Made by a program: the position numbers and the translations under genes. From Paludibacteraceae bacterium (GTDB lineage: Bacteria > Bacteroidota > Bacteroidia > Bacteroidales > Paludibacteraceae), in contig JAEEMG010000036.1 of the NCBI GenBank assembly GCA_016283095.1, positions 1-32,091 of the forward strand: a stretch of DNA of 32,091 bases, read 5' to 3'. The notes beneath the pieces were generated by a model. It had not been told where the DNA came from. It searched no databases and saw nothing but the letters and a program-made list of their open reading frames with translations. Positions 8,834 to 17,013 of the stretch are shown here, in pieces. Numbering within the stretch: the first letter of the stretch is position 1; each line of letters begins with the position of its first letter.

Positions 8834-9644
8834 GTTGGAATCTACAAGAAAAATATTAGTCTCACTTATATTTGTCATTGCGAATAGCATCACTGCTTTT
8901 TGCAATGATTCTCTTGTCGTGACTAACGAAGGAAAACCGTCAGTTGCAGATAGCCTCCATTCGCAAGCAAATACCGTCGCTGACAGTGCTAAATCTGTTG
9001 CAGACGCGATTGACAGTTTGAATGTTGTTGCTGTCGCAGACAGTGCTGATGCCTTTGTTATTTCAACCGCAGATAGTGTAGTTGCACCGTCGTCTAAACA
9101 AAAAAAATCAAGAAAGAGAGCTGACGAAGAGTATTGGATGCCAGATCCTAAAAAGGCGATGTGGTTGTCTCTTCTATTTCCTGGAGCGGGTCAGATCTAC
9201 AACCGTTCATATTGGAAAGTGCCTTTGATATATGGACTTGGAATAGGAAGTTTTTATGTTGTCTCGTTCCAAGGACGAATGTATAAGGAATATTCAGCGG
9301 CTTACTACTCATTGGTAGACAATGATCCTAAGACACGTGATTTTGATCCTATTTTTGAAGGATTAGGACAAGTGGATGATAATTGGAAGAAGACGGTGCT
9401 CGAACGAAAGATGAATACATATAGAAGATACAGAGACATGTGTATATTCGCGTCTGTACTGCTATATATCGGCAATGCGTTGGATGCCTTTGTTGATGCC
9501 CATCTTTATGATTTTTCAATTTCTGAAGATTTATCTCTGAATATCAGACCAGAAATTAGATACGATGAACATTTCGCAACTGTGAATGGATCCCAACAGT
9601 CGCTTGGATTGAAATTCACGTTGAATTTTGGAAACAGAAAATAA
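8826..9644 (+). CDS. DUF5683 family membrane protein
   Basis: A protein of about 272 residues from a GTG at 8826, which overlaps the parB stop; a TTG at 8835 is an alternative start. A signal peptide or membrane anchor (RKILVSLIFVIANSITAF) comes first. A low-complexity segment at about 35-80 repeats (S/T)(V/A)ADS several times. The conserved core follows: PDPKKAMWLSLLFPGAGQ and IYNRSYWKVPLIYGLG, typical of DUF5683. This family usually lies between parB and a lytic transglycosylase in Bacteroidota, as here. Its function is unknown; the two hydrophobic stretches suggest an inner-membrane protein, perhaps linked to envelope growth. Confidence 0.85.
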   Translation: MNKLESTRKILVSLIFVIANSITAFCNDSLVVTNEGKPSVADSLHSQANTVADSAKSVADAIDSLNVVAVADSADAFVISTADSVVAPSSKQKKSRKRADEEYWMPDPKKAMWLSLLFPGAGQIYNRSYWKVPLIYGLGIGSFYVVSFQGRMYKEYSAAYYSLVDNDPKTRDFDPIFEGLGQVDDNWKKTVLERKMNTYRRYRDMCIFASVLLYIGNALDAFVDAHLYDFSISEDLSLNIRPEIRYDEHFATVNGSQQSLGLKFTLNFGNRK

Positions 9645-9647
9645 AAA

Positions 9648-11012
9648 ATGATCAAAAAATTTATTTCCGTTGTTGCGGCGGTTACCTTCAACTCATTCAT
9701 AGTTTTATCATATGCTGCGACAGATAGCAATGAAAATGAAGAAGTTGCAGAAGCGGAAGACAATGAAACAGAAAGTGAAGCAGATGATGAGGAGGCGTTA
9801 GAACTTCCTGTCGATTCTACAATTGCACAAAAGGACACTTCGGATTGTGACGAGATCAAAGATGTCGCATGTCTGCATGTACCAGAGGCTATGGAAGTAA
9901 GTTTGGATAGCCTGATCAGTGCATATCGCAAGAATTACCTTCAGTCGGATTGTATCACAGATTCTCTGGGAGAGGTGTTGGAGGACAGTGTTTATATCGA
10001 AAGGTTGAAAGCTATCCCGTCGATCATGGAGATGAACTACAACAATATAGTAAAGAGATACATAGAGCTTTACACTGTTAAGAAGAGAAAACAGGTGGAG
10101 TATATGCTTGGTCTTGGCAAATACTATTTCCCAATATTTGAAGACGTGCTTGATAGCGAGCAGATGCCGATAGAATTGAAATATCTGCCGGTGATTGAGT
10201 CCGCACTTAATCCACGTGCATTCTCCAGAGCCGGAGCGTCAGGATTGTGGCAGTTTATGTTTTCTACAGGAAAAATGTACGGACTAGACGGCAATAGTTT
10301 GGTGGATGAGCGTCGTGACCCATTCAAGGCGACGCATGCCGCTGCTAAATATCTGAAGAATCTTTACGGAATATACAAAGATTGGTCGCTTGTGATCGCC
10401 GCATACAACTGTGGTCCTGGAAATGTGAATAAGGCGATCCGTCGTTCTGGAGGCAAACGAGATTATTGGGCTATCTACCCTTTCCTACCTCGTGAGACAC
10501 GTGGATATGTGCCTGCGTTTATTGCTGCCACATATACGATGACATACTTTGCAGAGCATAAGATTTGTCCGGCGAATATCCAATTCCCTCTTGCATGCGA
10601 CACTGTCCATACGTCAAAGCGTATGAGTCTGCAGCAGATAGCAGCAATCTTAGGACAGGATATAGATGTGTTAAGAAATTTGAATCCTCAGTATCGACGC
10701 GATATCATCCCAGGTTCAAAGGAGTATACTGTATGTTTGCCAAGTTCGGCAGTCAACGGATTCATTGAGCACGAGGATACAATCTGCAATTATAAGAAGG
10801 AGGAACTTTGTCCTCAGCGTATACAGGTGGAGCCAGCGTCGTATGGCAGAGGCTATTACGGACCAAGTAACGGACGTGTATATAGAGTGCGTCAGGGCGA
10901 TACTCTTGGAGCGATTGCGAGACGTAACAGAGTAAGTGTAGCTCAGATAAAGAGATGGAATAATCTCCGTTCCGACAAATTGTCAATTGGACAAAAACTG
11001 ATTGTGAGATAA
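9648..11012 (+). CDS. mltD: lytic murein transglycosylase (MltD-like, SLT + LysM)
   Basis: A 454-residue exported protein that cleaves the glycan strand of peptidoglycan. After a signal peptide (about 1-24) comes a very acidic stretch (27-55). The SLT domain begins near 175 with LPVIESALNP, where Glu184 is the catalytic acid, followed by GASGLWQFM, AAYNCGPGNV and a YVPAFIAATY segment. A degenerate LysM-like segment near 330-365 (MSLQQIAAILGQDIDVLRNL) precedes a clear C-terminal LysM (about 410-454; YRVRQGDTLGAIARRN) that binds GlcNAc-containing glycan. It begins 3 bp after the DUF5683 gene and ends the parAB operon at a hairpin terminator. relA/spoT, which I recall as a common next gene in relatives, is absent. 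Confidence 0.93.
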   Translation: MIKKFISVVAAVTFNSFIVLSYAATDSNENEEVAEAEDNETESEADDEEALELPVDSTIAQKDTSDCDEIKDVACLHVPEAMEVSLDSLISAYRKNYLQSDCITDSLGEVLEDSVYIERLKAIPSIMEMNYNNIVKRYIELYTVKKRKQVEYMLGLGKYYFPIFEDVLDSEQMPIELKYLPVIESALNPRAFSRAGASGLWQFMFSTGKMYGLDGNSLVDERRDPFKATHAAAKYLKNLYGIYKDWSLVIAAYNCGPGNVNKAIRRSGGKRDYWAIYPFLPRETRGYVPAFIAATYTMTYFAEHKICPANIQFPLACDTVHTSKRMSLQQIAAILGQDIDVLRNLNPQYRRDIIPGSKEYTVCLPSSAVNGFIEHEDTICNYKKEELCPQRIQVEPASYGRGYYGPSNGRVYRVRQGDTLGAIARRNRVSVAQIKRWNNLRSDKLSIGQKLIVR

Positions 11013-11044
11013 GAATATAATCTCCATCGAGATTTTATCATAAC

Positions 11045-11093
11045 AGGCCACGGTTGGCAAAACGAGTAATGTTTTGGCTACTGTGGCCTTTTA
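11045..11093 (+). terminator. terminator after the parAB-mltD operon
   Basis: An imperfect 19-bp stem (11045-11063 with 11071-11089, 16 of 19 positions paired, AGGCCAC against GTGGCCT at its base) with a 7-nt loop runs into a short T-run, 33 bp after the mltD stop. The left arm resembles GGCCACGGTTG...AAAAC at 11187-11206, so part of the terminator is shared with the neighbouring repeat. Confidence 0.75.
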
Positions 11094-11206
11094 TAATTCA
11101 TAATTCGTAATTCATAATTCATAATTGTGGGGAAATACATCTGAGGAATGTATTTGAACAACATTTACCATTTATCATTTATATCCGGCCACGGTTGTAA
11201 AACAAG
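11092..11206 (+). repeat. heptad repeat element, copy R1
   Basis: The copy begins with a tandem array of AATTCAT/AATTCGT heptads (about 11094-11126). A conserved core GTGGGGAAATACATCTGAGG follows, then a second weaker period-7 array (CATTTAC, CATTTAT) and an end segment GGCCACGGTTG. The same order of parts is seen in part at 12690-12790 and 13380-13510. It fills the space between the convergent mltD and WG-repeat genes and stops 4 bp before the WG gene's stop codon. Confidence 0.75.
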
Positions 11207-11210
11207 TTTA

Positions 11211-12623
11211 TTATTCCTCTCCTACTATTTGATTTGTCTCCGCGTCGTAACTGATATTCTTATATTTTATTGGCAATAGAAGCTTTCCATTTACGTCAAA
11301 CAAACCAACATAATCTCCTTTTTGAACCTTAAAGCCATACGAGGAAATATGATCACCTAAACATGTGATATTATCGTATTCTAATGGAATTATCCATTCC
11401 CCTTTTTTATTTGTGATGCCACATTTATGTTTTGAATCAAATACATAATAGAATTCGAGATACTTATTTTCAAAAAATCCACTTTCGGATTTTATACATG
11501 AATATCTAGCAGGCAAAACAACTTTACTTGAATCTATAAGTCCATATTTATTATTTTTCTCAAAAATGCGTTCGTCATAATATGTTCTTATATCTATTTC
11601 ACCGTCTAAACTTATACGTTTTGATTCGTGACTCATAAACTTACCTTTTGTTATGATTTTTCCTGCGGTAGATAATATATATTGTTTTCCTTTTTTTGTG
11701 GCATAGTAACAATTTAAGAATTTGGTCCTATATCCATGAGTACGAAAACCAGAGTTTTTCCCATTTTCAAATTCAAAATGAGGTAAAAATGACATTTCTT
11801 TTATACAATGTGATTGTATTGTATCGTAAATGAACGGGGTAATGTTTTTGTTTTCACGAACTAATCCCCAATAATTACCTTTCTTTACAATGAAGATGTC
11901 ATTAAATCCCCAAAAAGCCTTCCAATTTTCAAAAACATACTGTACATTAAGCAATGAATCCAATACGTAATAATATTTTTTATTTTTTTCAATATATATA
12001 AGATCTTTGTTACAATATATTAATTTGTCATTTCTAAACGATTGTTCTTCAGTGAATTTACCAGTTAAGTCAATGTATCCAATCAAAGAATCTTTTTGAG
12101 CTATAGCTCTTCCAGCTCTGAAGGGTGATATCAAATTAAATGTATCGGACACTTGTATGCCATTACTATCTACTAAACATAACTTATTGTCATTTATGTT
12201 TTTATGATAGAATGGCGTATATGAAGATCTTAGTTCTTTGGTATTTAAATAATAAGTTGTATTAATGGATAACGTATCTGTCAAATATATTTTGTCATCT
12301 TCAAAAAGAGTTTCATTATATATGATATGTTTATATTTCACAGGTAAAATTAATTTTCCTGTGCTATCTACCATGCCAGCTACAGAATCTTTGATGACAA
12401 GAAATTGGGTTGCCTCAAAATTAAAATCTTCTATTTCATCATAAATAGGTTCAACCAAAACGTTTCCTAATGAATCGGTCAAACCAGTGTGCTTGTTTTC
12501 GTAGAATGTACAAAATTTTGATTGTAAAGAAAATGGACATAAAGAATCTTTAGGAATTAATCTTGTTGCCAAACCATCCAAAACATTAAGCATCAATAAT
12601 ATAAAAAACACTATTCTTCTCAT
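11211..12623 (-). CDS. WG-repeat (beta-repeat) protein, exported
   Basis: About 470 residues from the ATG at 12623, chosen because a good signal peptide (MRRIVFFILLMLNVLDGLA) starts there; an upstream in-frame ATG at 12674 would add 17 residues. The body is made of about ten imperfect repeats spaced roughly 40-50 residues apart, of the type G-[LM]-x-D-x-x-G-K-x-[LI]-x-P-x-x-Y-D. Examples are GLTDSLGNVLVEPIYDEI, GMVDSTGKLILPVKY, YGLIDSSKVVLPARY, CGITNKKGEWIIPLEYD and VGLFDVNGKLLLPIKY, which is the WG-repeat pattern. No catalytic domain is visible. The gene is clearly more AT-rich than its neighbours, stands alone, and has repeat copies R1 and R2 at its two ends, which suggests acquisition or local rearrangement. 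Binding or scaffold functions are common guesses for such repeats. Confidence 0.8.
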   Translation of the reverse strand: MRRIVFFILLMLNVLDGLATRLIPKDSLCPFSLQSKFCTFYENKHTGLTDSLGNVLVEPIYDEIEDFNFEATQFLVIKDSVAGMVDSTGKLILPVKYKHIIYNETLFEDDKIYLTDTLSINTTYYLNTKELRSSYTPFYHKNINDNKLCLVDSNGIQVSDTFNLISPFRAGRAIAQKDSLIGYIDLTGKFTEEQSFRNDKLIYCNKDLIYIEKNKKYYYVLDSLLNVQYVFENWKAFWGFNDIFIVKKGNYWGLVRENKNITPFIYDTIQSHCIKEMSFLPHFEFENGKNSGFRTHGYRTKFLNCYYATKKGKQYILSTAGKIITKGKFMSHESKRISLDGEIDIRTYYDERIFEKNNKYGLIDSSKVVLPARYSCIKSESGFFENKYLEFYYVFDSKHKCGITNKKGEWIIPLEYDNITCLGDHISSYGFKVQKGDYVGLFDVNGKLLLPIKYKNISYDAETNQIVGEE

Positions 12624-12689
12624 CTTCAACGTAATTAAGATTTGGATGCAAATTAAAAGGAATTTGAGGAACATGCAAAATATTTGGTT

Positions 12690-12790
12690 AATTCATATTT
12701 GTCGATACATCTGAGGAATTTATTTTGAACATCATTTATCATTTTGCATTCCTCATTTAGCATTTTATATCGTGCCACGGTAGCGATTCG
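12690..12790 (+). repeat. heptad repeat element, degraded copy R2
   Basis: A degraded left end (TTAATTCATATTTGTCG) leads into ATACATCTGAGGAA, then a period-7 run (CATTTAT, CATTTTG, CATTCCT, CATTTAG, CATTTTA) and TATATCGTGCCACGGTAG. Order and spacing match R1 and R3. It lies between the WG gene and the 3' end of the BRO-N gene and abuts the BRO-N stop codon. Confidence 0.65.
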
Positions 12791-12792
12791 TT

Positions 12793-13257
12793 TTATTCTT
12801 TACGAACTTCTATGCATATGATACGACTATTGATCCATTTGTCGCTATATCCAAGACGTTTATAGTCAGCAATTGCTTGATCTATACTTAATTCAGGATC
12901 TTGCATTTGATCAAGACGTTGAGATGCGACTTGTGCCATCCATAATTTGAAAGGTTCTGCTTTGGGTGATGGAATGGATTGAATAATACGAAACATTTGT
13001 TCTTGATTTGCCACATCCGTCAATCGCATTTTTCCATCAGCAGCTAGCATTTTCAAAGCGTGACAATTTGTCACGGTTTCATTTCCTTCTGCCTTTAGTC
13101 TTTGTTTTAGTTTTCGCCAATATGCATTAGCATCCGAACTCTCTGTCAAAATAGCAATTACATCTACCACACAGAAGTACCATTGTTCTGTATCAGAATC
13201 CCATACTGTACGAACTTTCTTACTGTCGAAAATCTGTATTTCTTGTTGTTTTGTCAT
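12793..13257 (-). CDS. BRO-N family (phage antirepressor-like) protein, short form
   Basis: A 154-residue protein with a BRO-N-like fold: KVRTVWDSDTEQWYFCVVDV at the start, then YWRKLKQRLKAEGNETVTN, LKMLAADGKMRLTDVA, and IQSIPSPKAEPFKLWMAQVA. This N-terminal domain occurs in phage antirepressors and in stand-alone chromosomal proteins of Bacteroidota. As I recall, full-length relatives continue after the VRKE motif for about 100 more residues; here a TAA follows VRKE directly and repeat R2 starts within a few bases. It is therefore probably C-terminally truncated, though a natural short form cannot be excluded. A possible -7 element TAATTTTG lies on the minus strand at 13316-13323. Confidence 0.75.
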   Translation of the reverse strand: MTKQQEIQIFDSKKVRTVWDSDTEQWYFCVVDVIAILTESSDANAYWRKLKQRLKAEGNETVTNCHALKMLAADGKMRLTDVANQEQMFRIIQSIPSPKAEPFKLWMAQVASQRLDQMQDPELSIDQAIADYKRLGYSDKWINSRIICIEVRKE

Positions 13258-13377
13258 AGTATACCTAAATCTATGTTGTTTTTATACTGTTAAACTGTCA
13301 AAATAAATTCGCTGACAAAATTATATTATTTATCAATATTTGGAAAGCGAAACAAGAAAATATTTCATAACGTGACC

Positions 13378-13560
13378 TTAATAATTCATAATTCGTAATT
13401 CATAATGCGTAATTGTGGGGAAATACATCTGAGAAATTTTTTACAACATCATTCCTCATTTGTCATTTTGCATTCCTCATTTTGCATTTTATATAGTGCC
13501 CTGTTGTCGTTGGAATGTACCGACAATTACGAATTATGCATTACGAATTACGCATTATTT
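13378..13560. repeat. MITE-like copy R3 with ~41-bp inverted heptad ends
   Basis: The two ends, 13378-13418 and 13520-13560, are inverted repeats of about 41 bp that match at about 35 positions; each is a run of AATTCRT-type heptads. Between them are the core GTGGGGAAATACATCTGAG and a second period-7 array (CATTCCT, CATTTGT, CATTTTG, CATTCCT, CATTTTG, CATTTTA). No ORF of note lies inside. The right arm contains the metH stop codon. It could form a long hairpin in RNA or DNA. No target-site duplication was established. Confidence 0.65.
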
Positions 13561-16500
13561 AAGTATCGCTCCTGCTACGGATGCCTGCGGATACATGGCT
13601 CCGTTTTCTGTCAATGAAATTCCGACTTTGTCGAATGGGACTACTTTCGCCAGTTTGAAGATGTCGCTCTGCTCTGGCCACATCGGATATCCTACAGCAG
13701 GACGGATGCCTGTCCATCCAAACTTGCTCAGGTTCTTTGCAAGATATTGGTTTCCTGCTTCTACAAGTCGGTCGGCAAGTGATTGGGCAAGCAATGCTTC
13801 ATAATTGTCGTCGCCTTTCTTCAGCTCTTCTATATGCTTGATGAATGGTTCTGAAATTGTGGCTGCGAAGAATCCGAGGATATCTCCATCCGCTTTTATA
13901 TGACAACAGATCGGTGCCCATGCATCGCACAACTGCAATGTCTCGTCATCTTTCTTTATCTTCAATCCATCCGCGTCTACAAAGGCTGGATAGAATGATT
14001 CCAACGAGTTGATTCCGAATCCAGGCATCTGCTGTAGTCTGTTTAACAGTTCTTCAGCATCCGCATGCAAGGATTTTGCCTCGTCGCTGCCATCTTTCAC
14101 TCTCCAGACATGGTAGAAATATCTCCAGTCGATAAGCGGTCTGACCTCAGAAAGTGCGATCAATTCGTGGATTTTCTCGCCATTATATGGTGGTTCGACA
14201 CTCTTCTCCACCTCTTTTTTCTCTGGAGCCGGAATCGAATGTGCCTCTGCTGGAGATTTCTCTTCTGAGCCTCCATTATTATATTCATCGCGTAGACGTT
14301 GCTGATACTCCTTGATTTCGGCGATGTACGCATCTCTGGAATCAGACAGTAGACGTGAGACAACCACAGGGTTTTGTGCCGCATCTGATGCTCTGATTAC
14401 CACTCCATTCGGATATAACGGTGCCATTTTCAACGCTGTATGTAGATCGGAAGTCGTCGCTCCACCCACGATAAGTGGGATGCTGAGACCAGCCTCCTGC
14501 ATCATCTTTGCCACCGTACACATCTCTTCAAGCGACGGTGTGATAAGTCCGCTCAAGCATACGACGTCACTTTTCTCTTCAATCGCAGTCTTGATTATAT
14601 CATCCGGTGGCACCATAACACCCAAATCTGTGACGCTGTATCCGTTGCAAGTGAGCACCACTGCCACGATATTCTTTCCGATATCGTGAACGTCTCCCTT
14701 CACTGTGGCAATCACTAGTTTACCTGCGGAATGGGCGTCTCCATCGGATTTTGTGATGTATGGATTCAGGATCGACACAGCCTGTTTCATCGTGCGGGCT
14801 GTTTTCACCACCTGTGGTAAAAACATCTTTCCTTCACCGAATCGTTGGCCCACCTCATTCATTCCTTCCATCAACGGTCCTTCGATGATCTTCAGAGCTG
14901 AACCATATTTAGCCATCGCCTCCTCAAGATCAGGCTTCAATGTGGATCCGTTTCCTGTGATCAATGCCTGACGCAGACGCTCCTCGCATGTTGCAGGGGC
15001 TTGCGTTGGAGCAACGCTTTGTGTTTGCCCATTTGATTGAGGAGCACCATTTTTATTTGCCTTCTCTGCCTCTTTTCTCAATCTGATTTCCTCCGCAAGA
15101 GCGATCAGCAACTCAGTTGCCTCCTCATCACGTCGTGTGAAAAGGACTCCACGTATAGCGAGACGCAATGCTTCTGGCACACTCTCGCTAGGAATCATCG
15201 CAGATGGATTCAAGATTGCCATATCCATTCCGCGTGGAATAGCATCGTCAAGGAAGACGGTGTGCATGGTCTCACGCACGTAGTTGTTGCCACGGAACGC
15301 GAAAGAAAGGTTGCTCAATCCACCAGACACTCTTGCTCCAGGCAGATTTGCATGTATCCATTCAGCCGCACGCACAAAATCGATTCCATAATCAAAATGT
15401 TCCGCCATTCCCGTCGCAACGGTAAGCACATTAGGGTCGAAAATGATATCTCCAGGAGGAAAATCAAGGTTTTCTCTAAGTAGACGGTAGGCTCTTCCAC
15501 ATATCTCGATCTTTCTGTCGTATGTGGTAGCCTGACCTTCTTCGTCGAAAGCCATCACAATGACAGCCGCACCGAATTGTCGGATAACACGGGCATGGTC
15601 GAGGAATTTCTCTTCGCCTTCCTTCAATGAGATTGAGTTAACAATACATTTTCCCTGTGTCCATTTCAACGCCTCTTCAATCACCTCAAAACGAGATGAA
15701 TCCAACATCAAAGGAAGTTTGGCTATCTCCGGATCAGACGCGATCAGTCGCACAAAATGAGCCATCTCAACCTTGGCGTCAAGCAGACCGTCGTCCATAT
15801 TTATATCTATGACGTTTGCACCGCCCTCCACCTGTTTACGAGCGATCTCAAGAGCTTCGTCATAACATTTTTCATTGATCAGTTTCAGGAACTTGCGTGA
15901 GCCTGCCACATTGCATCGTTCACCGATCTTCAAGAATTTGTCTCCTTCAGGCAGTGCGGCGACAGATAGAGGTTCAAGACCAGACAGCAAAAGATTATGA
16001 GGATCTAACGTCTTGACTTTATGTATCTTGGCATGTCCTTTCTCAACAACTTCATTGATAGCTGCGATATGTTCAGGAGTCGTACCACAGCATCCACCGA
16101 CTATGTTAAGCAAACCTTCGTCGAAGAACGGAGCCAGCTCACTTCGCATCTTGAATGGAGTGTCGACATATTTTCCGAGAGCGTTTGGCAAACCAGCGTT
16201 AGGATGGCAGCTCACGTAGAATGGAGATGCCTCACATATACGGCGAAGATATGGCAACAATGCCTCTGCTCCAAGTCCACAGTTGAGACCGATGCTCAAC
16301 AACGGAGCATGGGAGACACTCGCAATGAAGGCTTCAATTGTCTGGCCGGACAACGAACGACCGCTGTTGTCGCTGATGGTAAGAGAAAGCATAAGCTCCA
16401 CACGTCGCCCCATCTTTTTCATTGCTCTTTCCGCAGCCACAAGAGCGGCCTTGGAATTAAGAGTATCGAAAATAGTCTCGATAAGAAAAGCGTCTACTCC

Positions 16501-16950
16501 ACCCTCGATCAAGGCTGACATCTGCTCTTCATATGCGTCTGTGATCTCATCAAAAGAGACTGAGCGAGCGGCAGGATCATCCGCATTTTCCGACATCGAC
16601 AGCATCTTGCCAGTCGGGCCGACACTTCCTGCCACGAAACGTGGACGATCAGGAGTGATAGCCATCATCCTATCAGCCTCCGCGCGTGCCAACTTGGCAG
16701 CGGCAATATTCATCTCCCTGATCTTATCCTGCATGCCATATTCAGCCTGCGAGATACGTTGAGCACCAAACGAACACGTTGAGACGATATCTGCGCCAGC
16801 TTCAAGATAACCACGGTGAATTTTTGCGATCACATCGGGATTTTCCATAGGCAAAGCATCATTATTGCCCTGGATTCCGCATGCCTGAATCATTGTGCCA
16901 TATCCACCGTCGAGGATAAGTATTCTATTTTGGAGTTGTTTTCTCATCAT
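13555..16950 (-). CDS. metH: cobalamin-dependent methionine synthase, C-terminus apparently shortened
   Basis: About 1131 residues from the ATG at 16950; the codon at 16965 is only a TTG. Domains in order: homocysteine-binding barrel (Zn ligands Cys224, Cys287 and Cys288 in NCG and GGCCGTTP); pterin/methyl-THF barrel (about 335-600; ERCNVAGSRKF, DINMDDGLLD); a Gln/Pro-rich linker (625-655); B12 cap and B12-binding domain with DVHDIG at 753-758, His755 being the lower cobalt ligand; and the SAM-binding activation domain (about 935 onward) with GIRPAVGYP. E. coli MetH continues about 45 residues past the equivalent of ASVAG; here the protein ends ASVAGAILK, and the TAA lies in the inverted heptad repeat. 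Activity may persist because the main SAM-contacting motif RPAxGY is kept. It is 63 bp downstream of metF in the same operon. Confidence 0.95.
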   Translation of the reverse strand: MMRKQLQNRILILDGGYGTMIQACGIQGNNDALPMENPDVIAKIHRGYLEAGADIVSTCSFGAQRISQAEYGMQDKIREMNIAAAKLARAEADRMMAITPDRPRFVAGSVGPTGKMLSMSENADDPAARSVSFDEITDAYEEQMSALIEGGVDAFLIETIFDTLNSKAALVAAERAMKKMGRRVELMLSLTISDNSGRSLSGQTIEAFIASVSHAPLLSIGLNCGLGAEALLPYLRRICEASPFYVSCHPNAGLPNALGKYVDTPFKMRSELAPFFDEGLLNIVGGCCGTTPEHIAAINEVVEKGHAKIHKVKTLDPHNLLLSGLEPLSVAALPEGDKFLKIGERCNVAGSRKFLKLINEKCYDEALEIARKQVEGGANVIDINMDDGLLDAKVEMAHFVRLIASDPEIAKLPLMLDSSRFEVIEEALKWTQGKCIVNSISLKEGEEKFLDHARVIRQFGAAVIVMAFDEEGQATTYDRKIEICGRAYRLLRENLDFPPGDIIFDPNVLTVATGMAEHFDYGIDFVRAAEWIHANLPGARVSGGLSNLSFAFRGNNYVRETMHTVFLDDAIPRGMDMAILNPSAMIPSESVPEALRLAIRGVLFTRRDEEATELLIALAEEIRLRKEAEKANKNGAPQSNGQTQSVAPTQAPATCEERLRQALITGNGSTLKPDLEEAMAKYGSALKIIEGPLMEGMNEVGQRFGEGKMFLPQVVKTARTMKQAVSILNPYITKSDGDAHSAGKLVIATVKGDVHDIGKNIVAVVLTCNGYSVTDLGVMVPPDDIIKTAIEEKSDVVCLSGLITPSLEEMCTVAKMMQEAGLSIPLIVGGATTSDLHTALKMAPLYPNGVVIRASDAAQNPVVVSRLLSDSRDAYIAEIKEYQQRLRDEYNNGGSEEKSPAEAHSIPAPEKKEVEKSVEPPYNGEKIHELIALSEVRPLIDWRYFYHVWRVKDGSDEAKSLHADAEELLNRLQQMPGFGINSLESFYPAFVDADGLKIKKDDETLQLCDAWAPICCHIKADGDILGFFAATISEPFIKHIEELKKGDDNYEALLAQSLADRLVEAGNQYLAKNLSKFGWTGIRPAVGYPMWPEQSDIFKLAKVVPFDKVGISLTENGAMYPQASVAGAILK

Positions 16951-17013
16951 ATACAAACGAAACAAGACGCAAGATCCCTTATCGGAATCCTGCGTCTCAA
17001 CATACTATATTTA

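Noticed and set aside
7088-11012. parS sites near parAB
   Set aside because: Several CACGTG-containing stretches were seen (for example in mltD, near 9330, and near 24346), but none has the flanking TGTTNCACGTGNAACA symmetry, so no parS is claimed.
13340-13377. Remnant of the metH 3' end beyond the repeat
   Set aside because: On the minus strand a short MKYFLVS-like stretch appears just past the repeat, which recalls the missing MetH tail, but it stops after a few codons and the similarity is too short to trust.
11092-13560. CRISPR array
   Set aside because: The repeats are 7-bp tandem units without regular unique spacers, and no cas gene is present.
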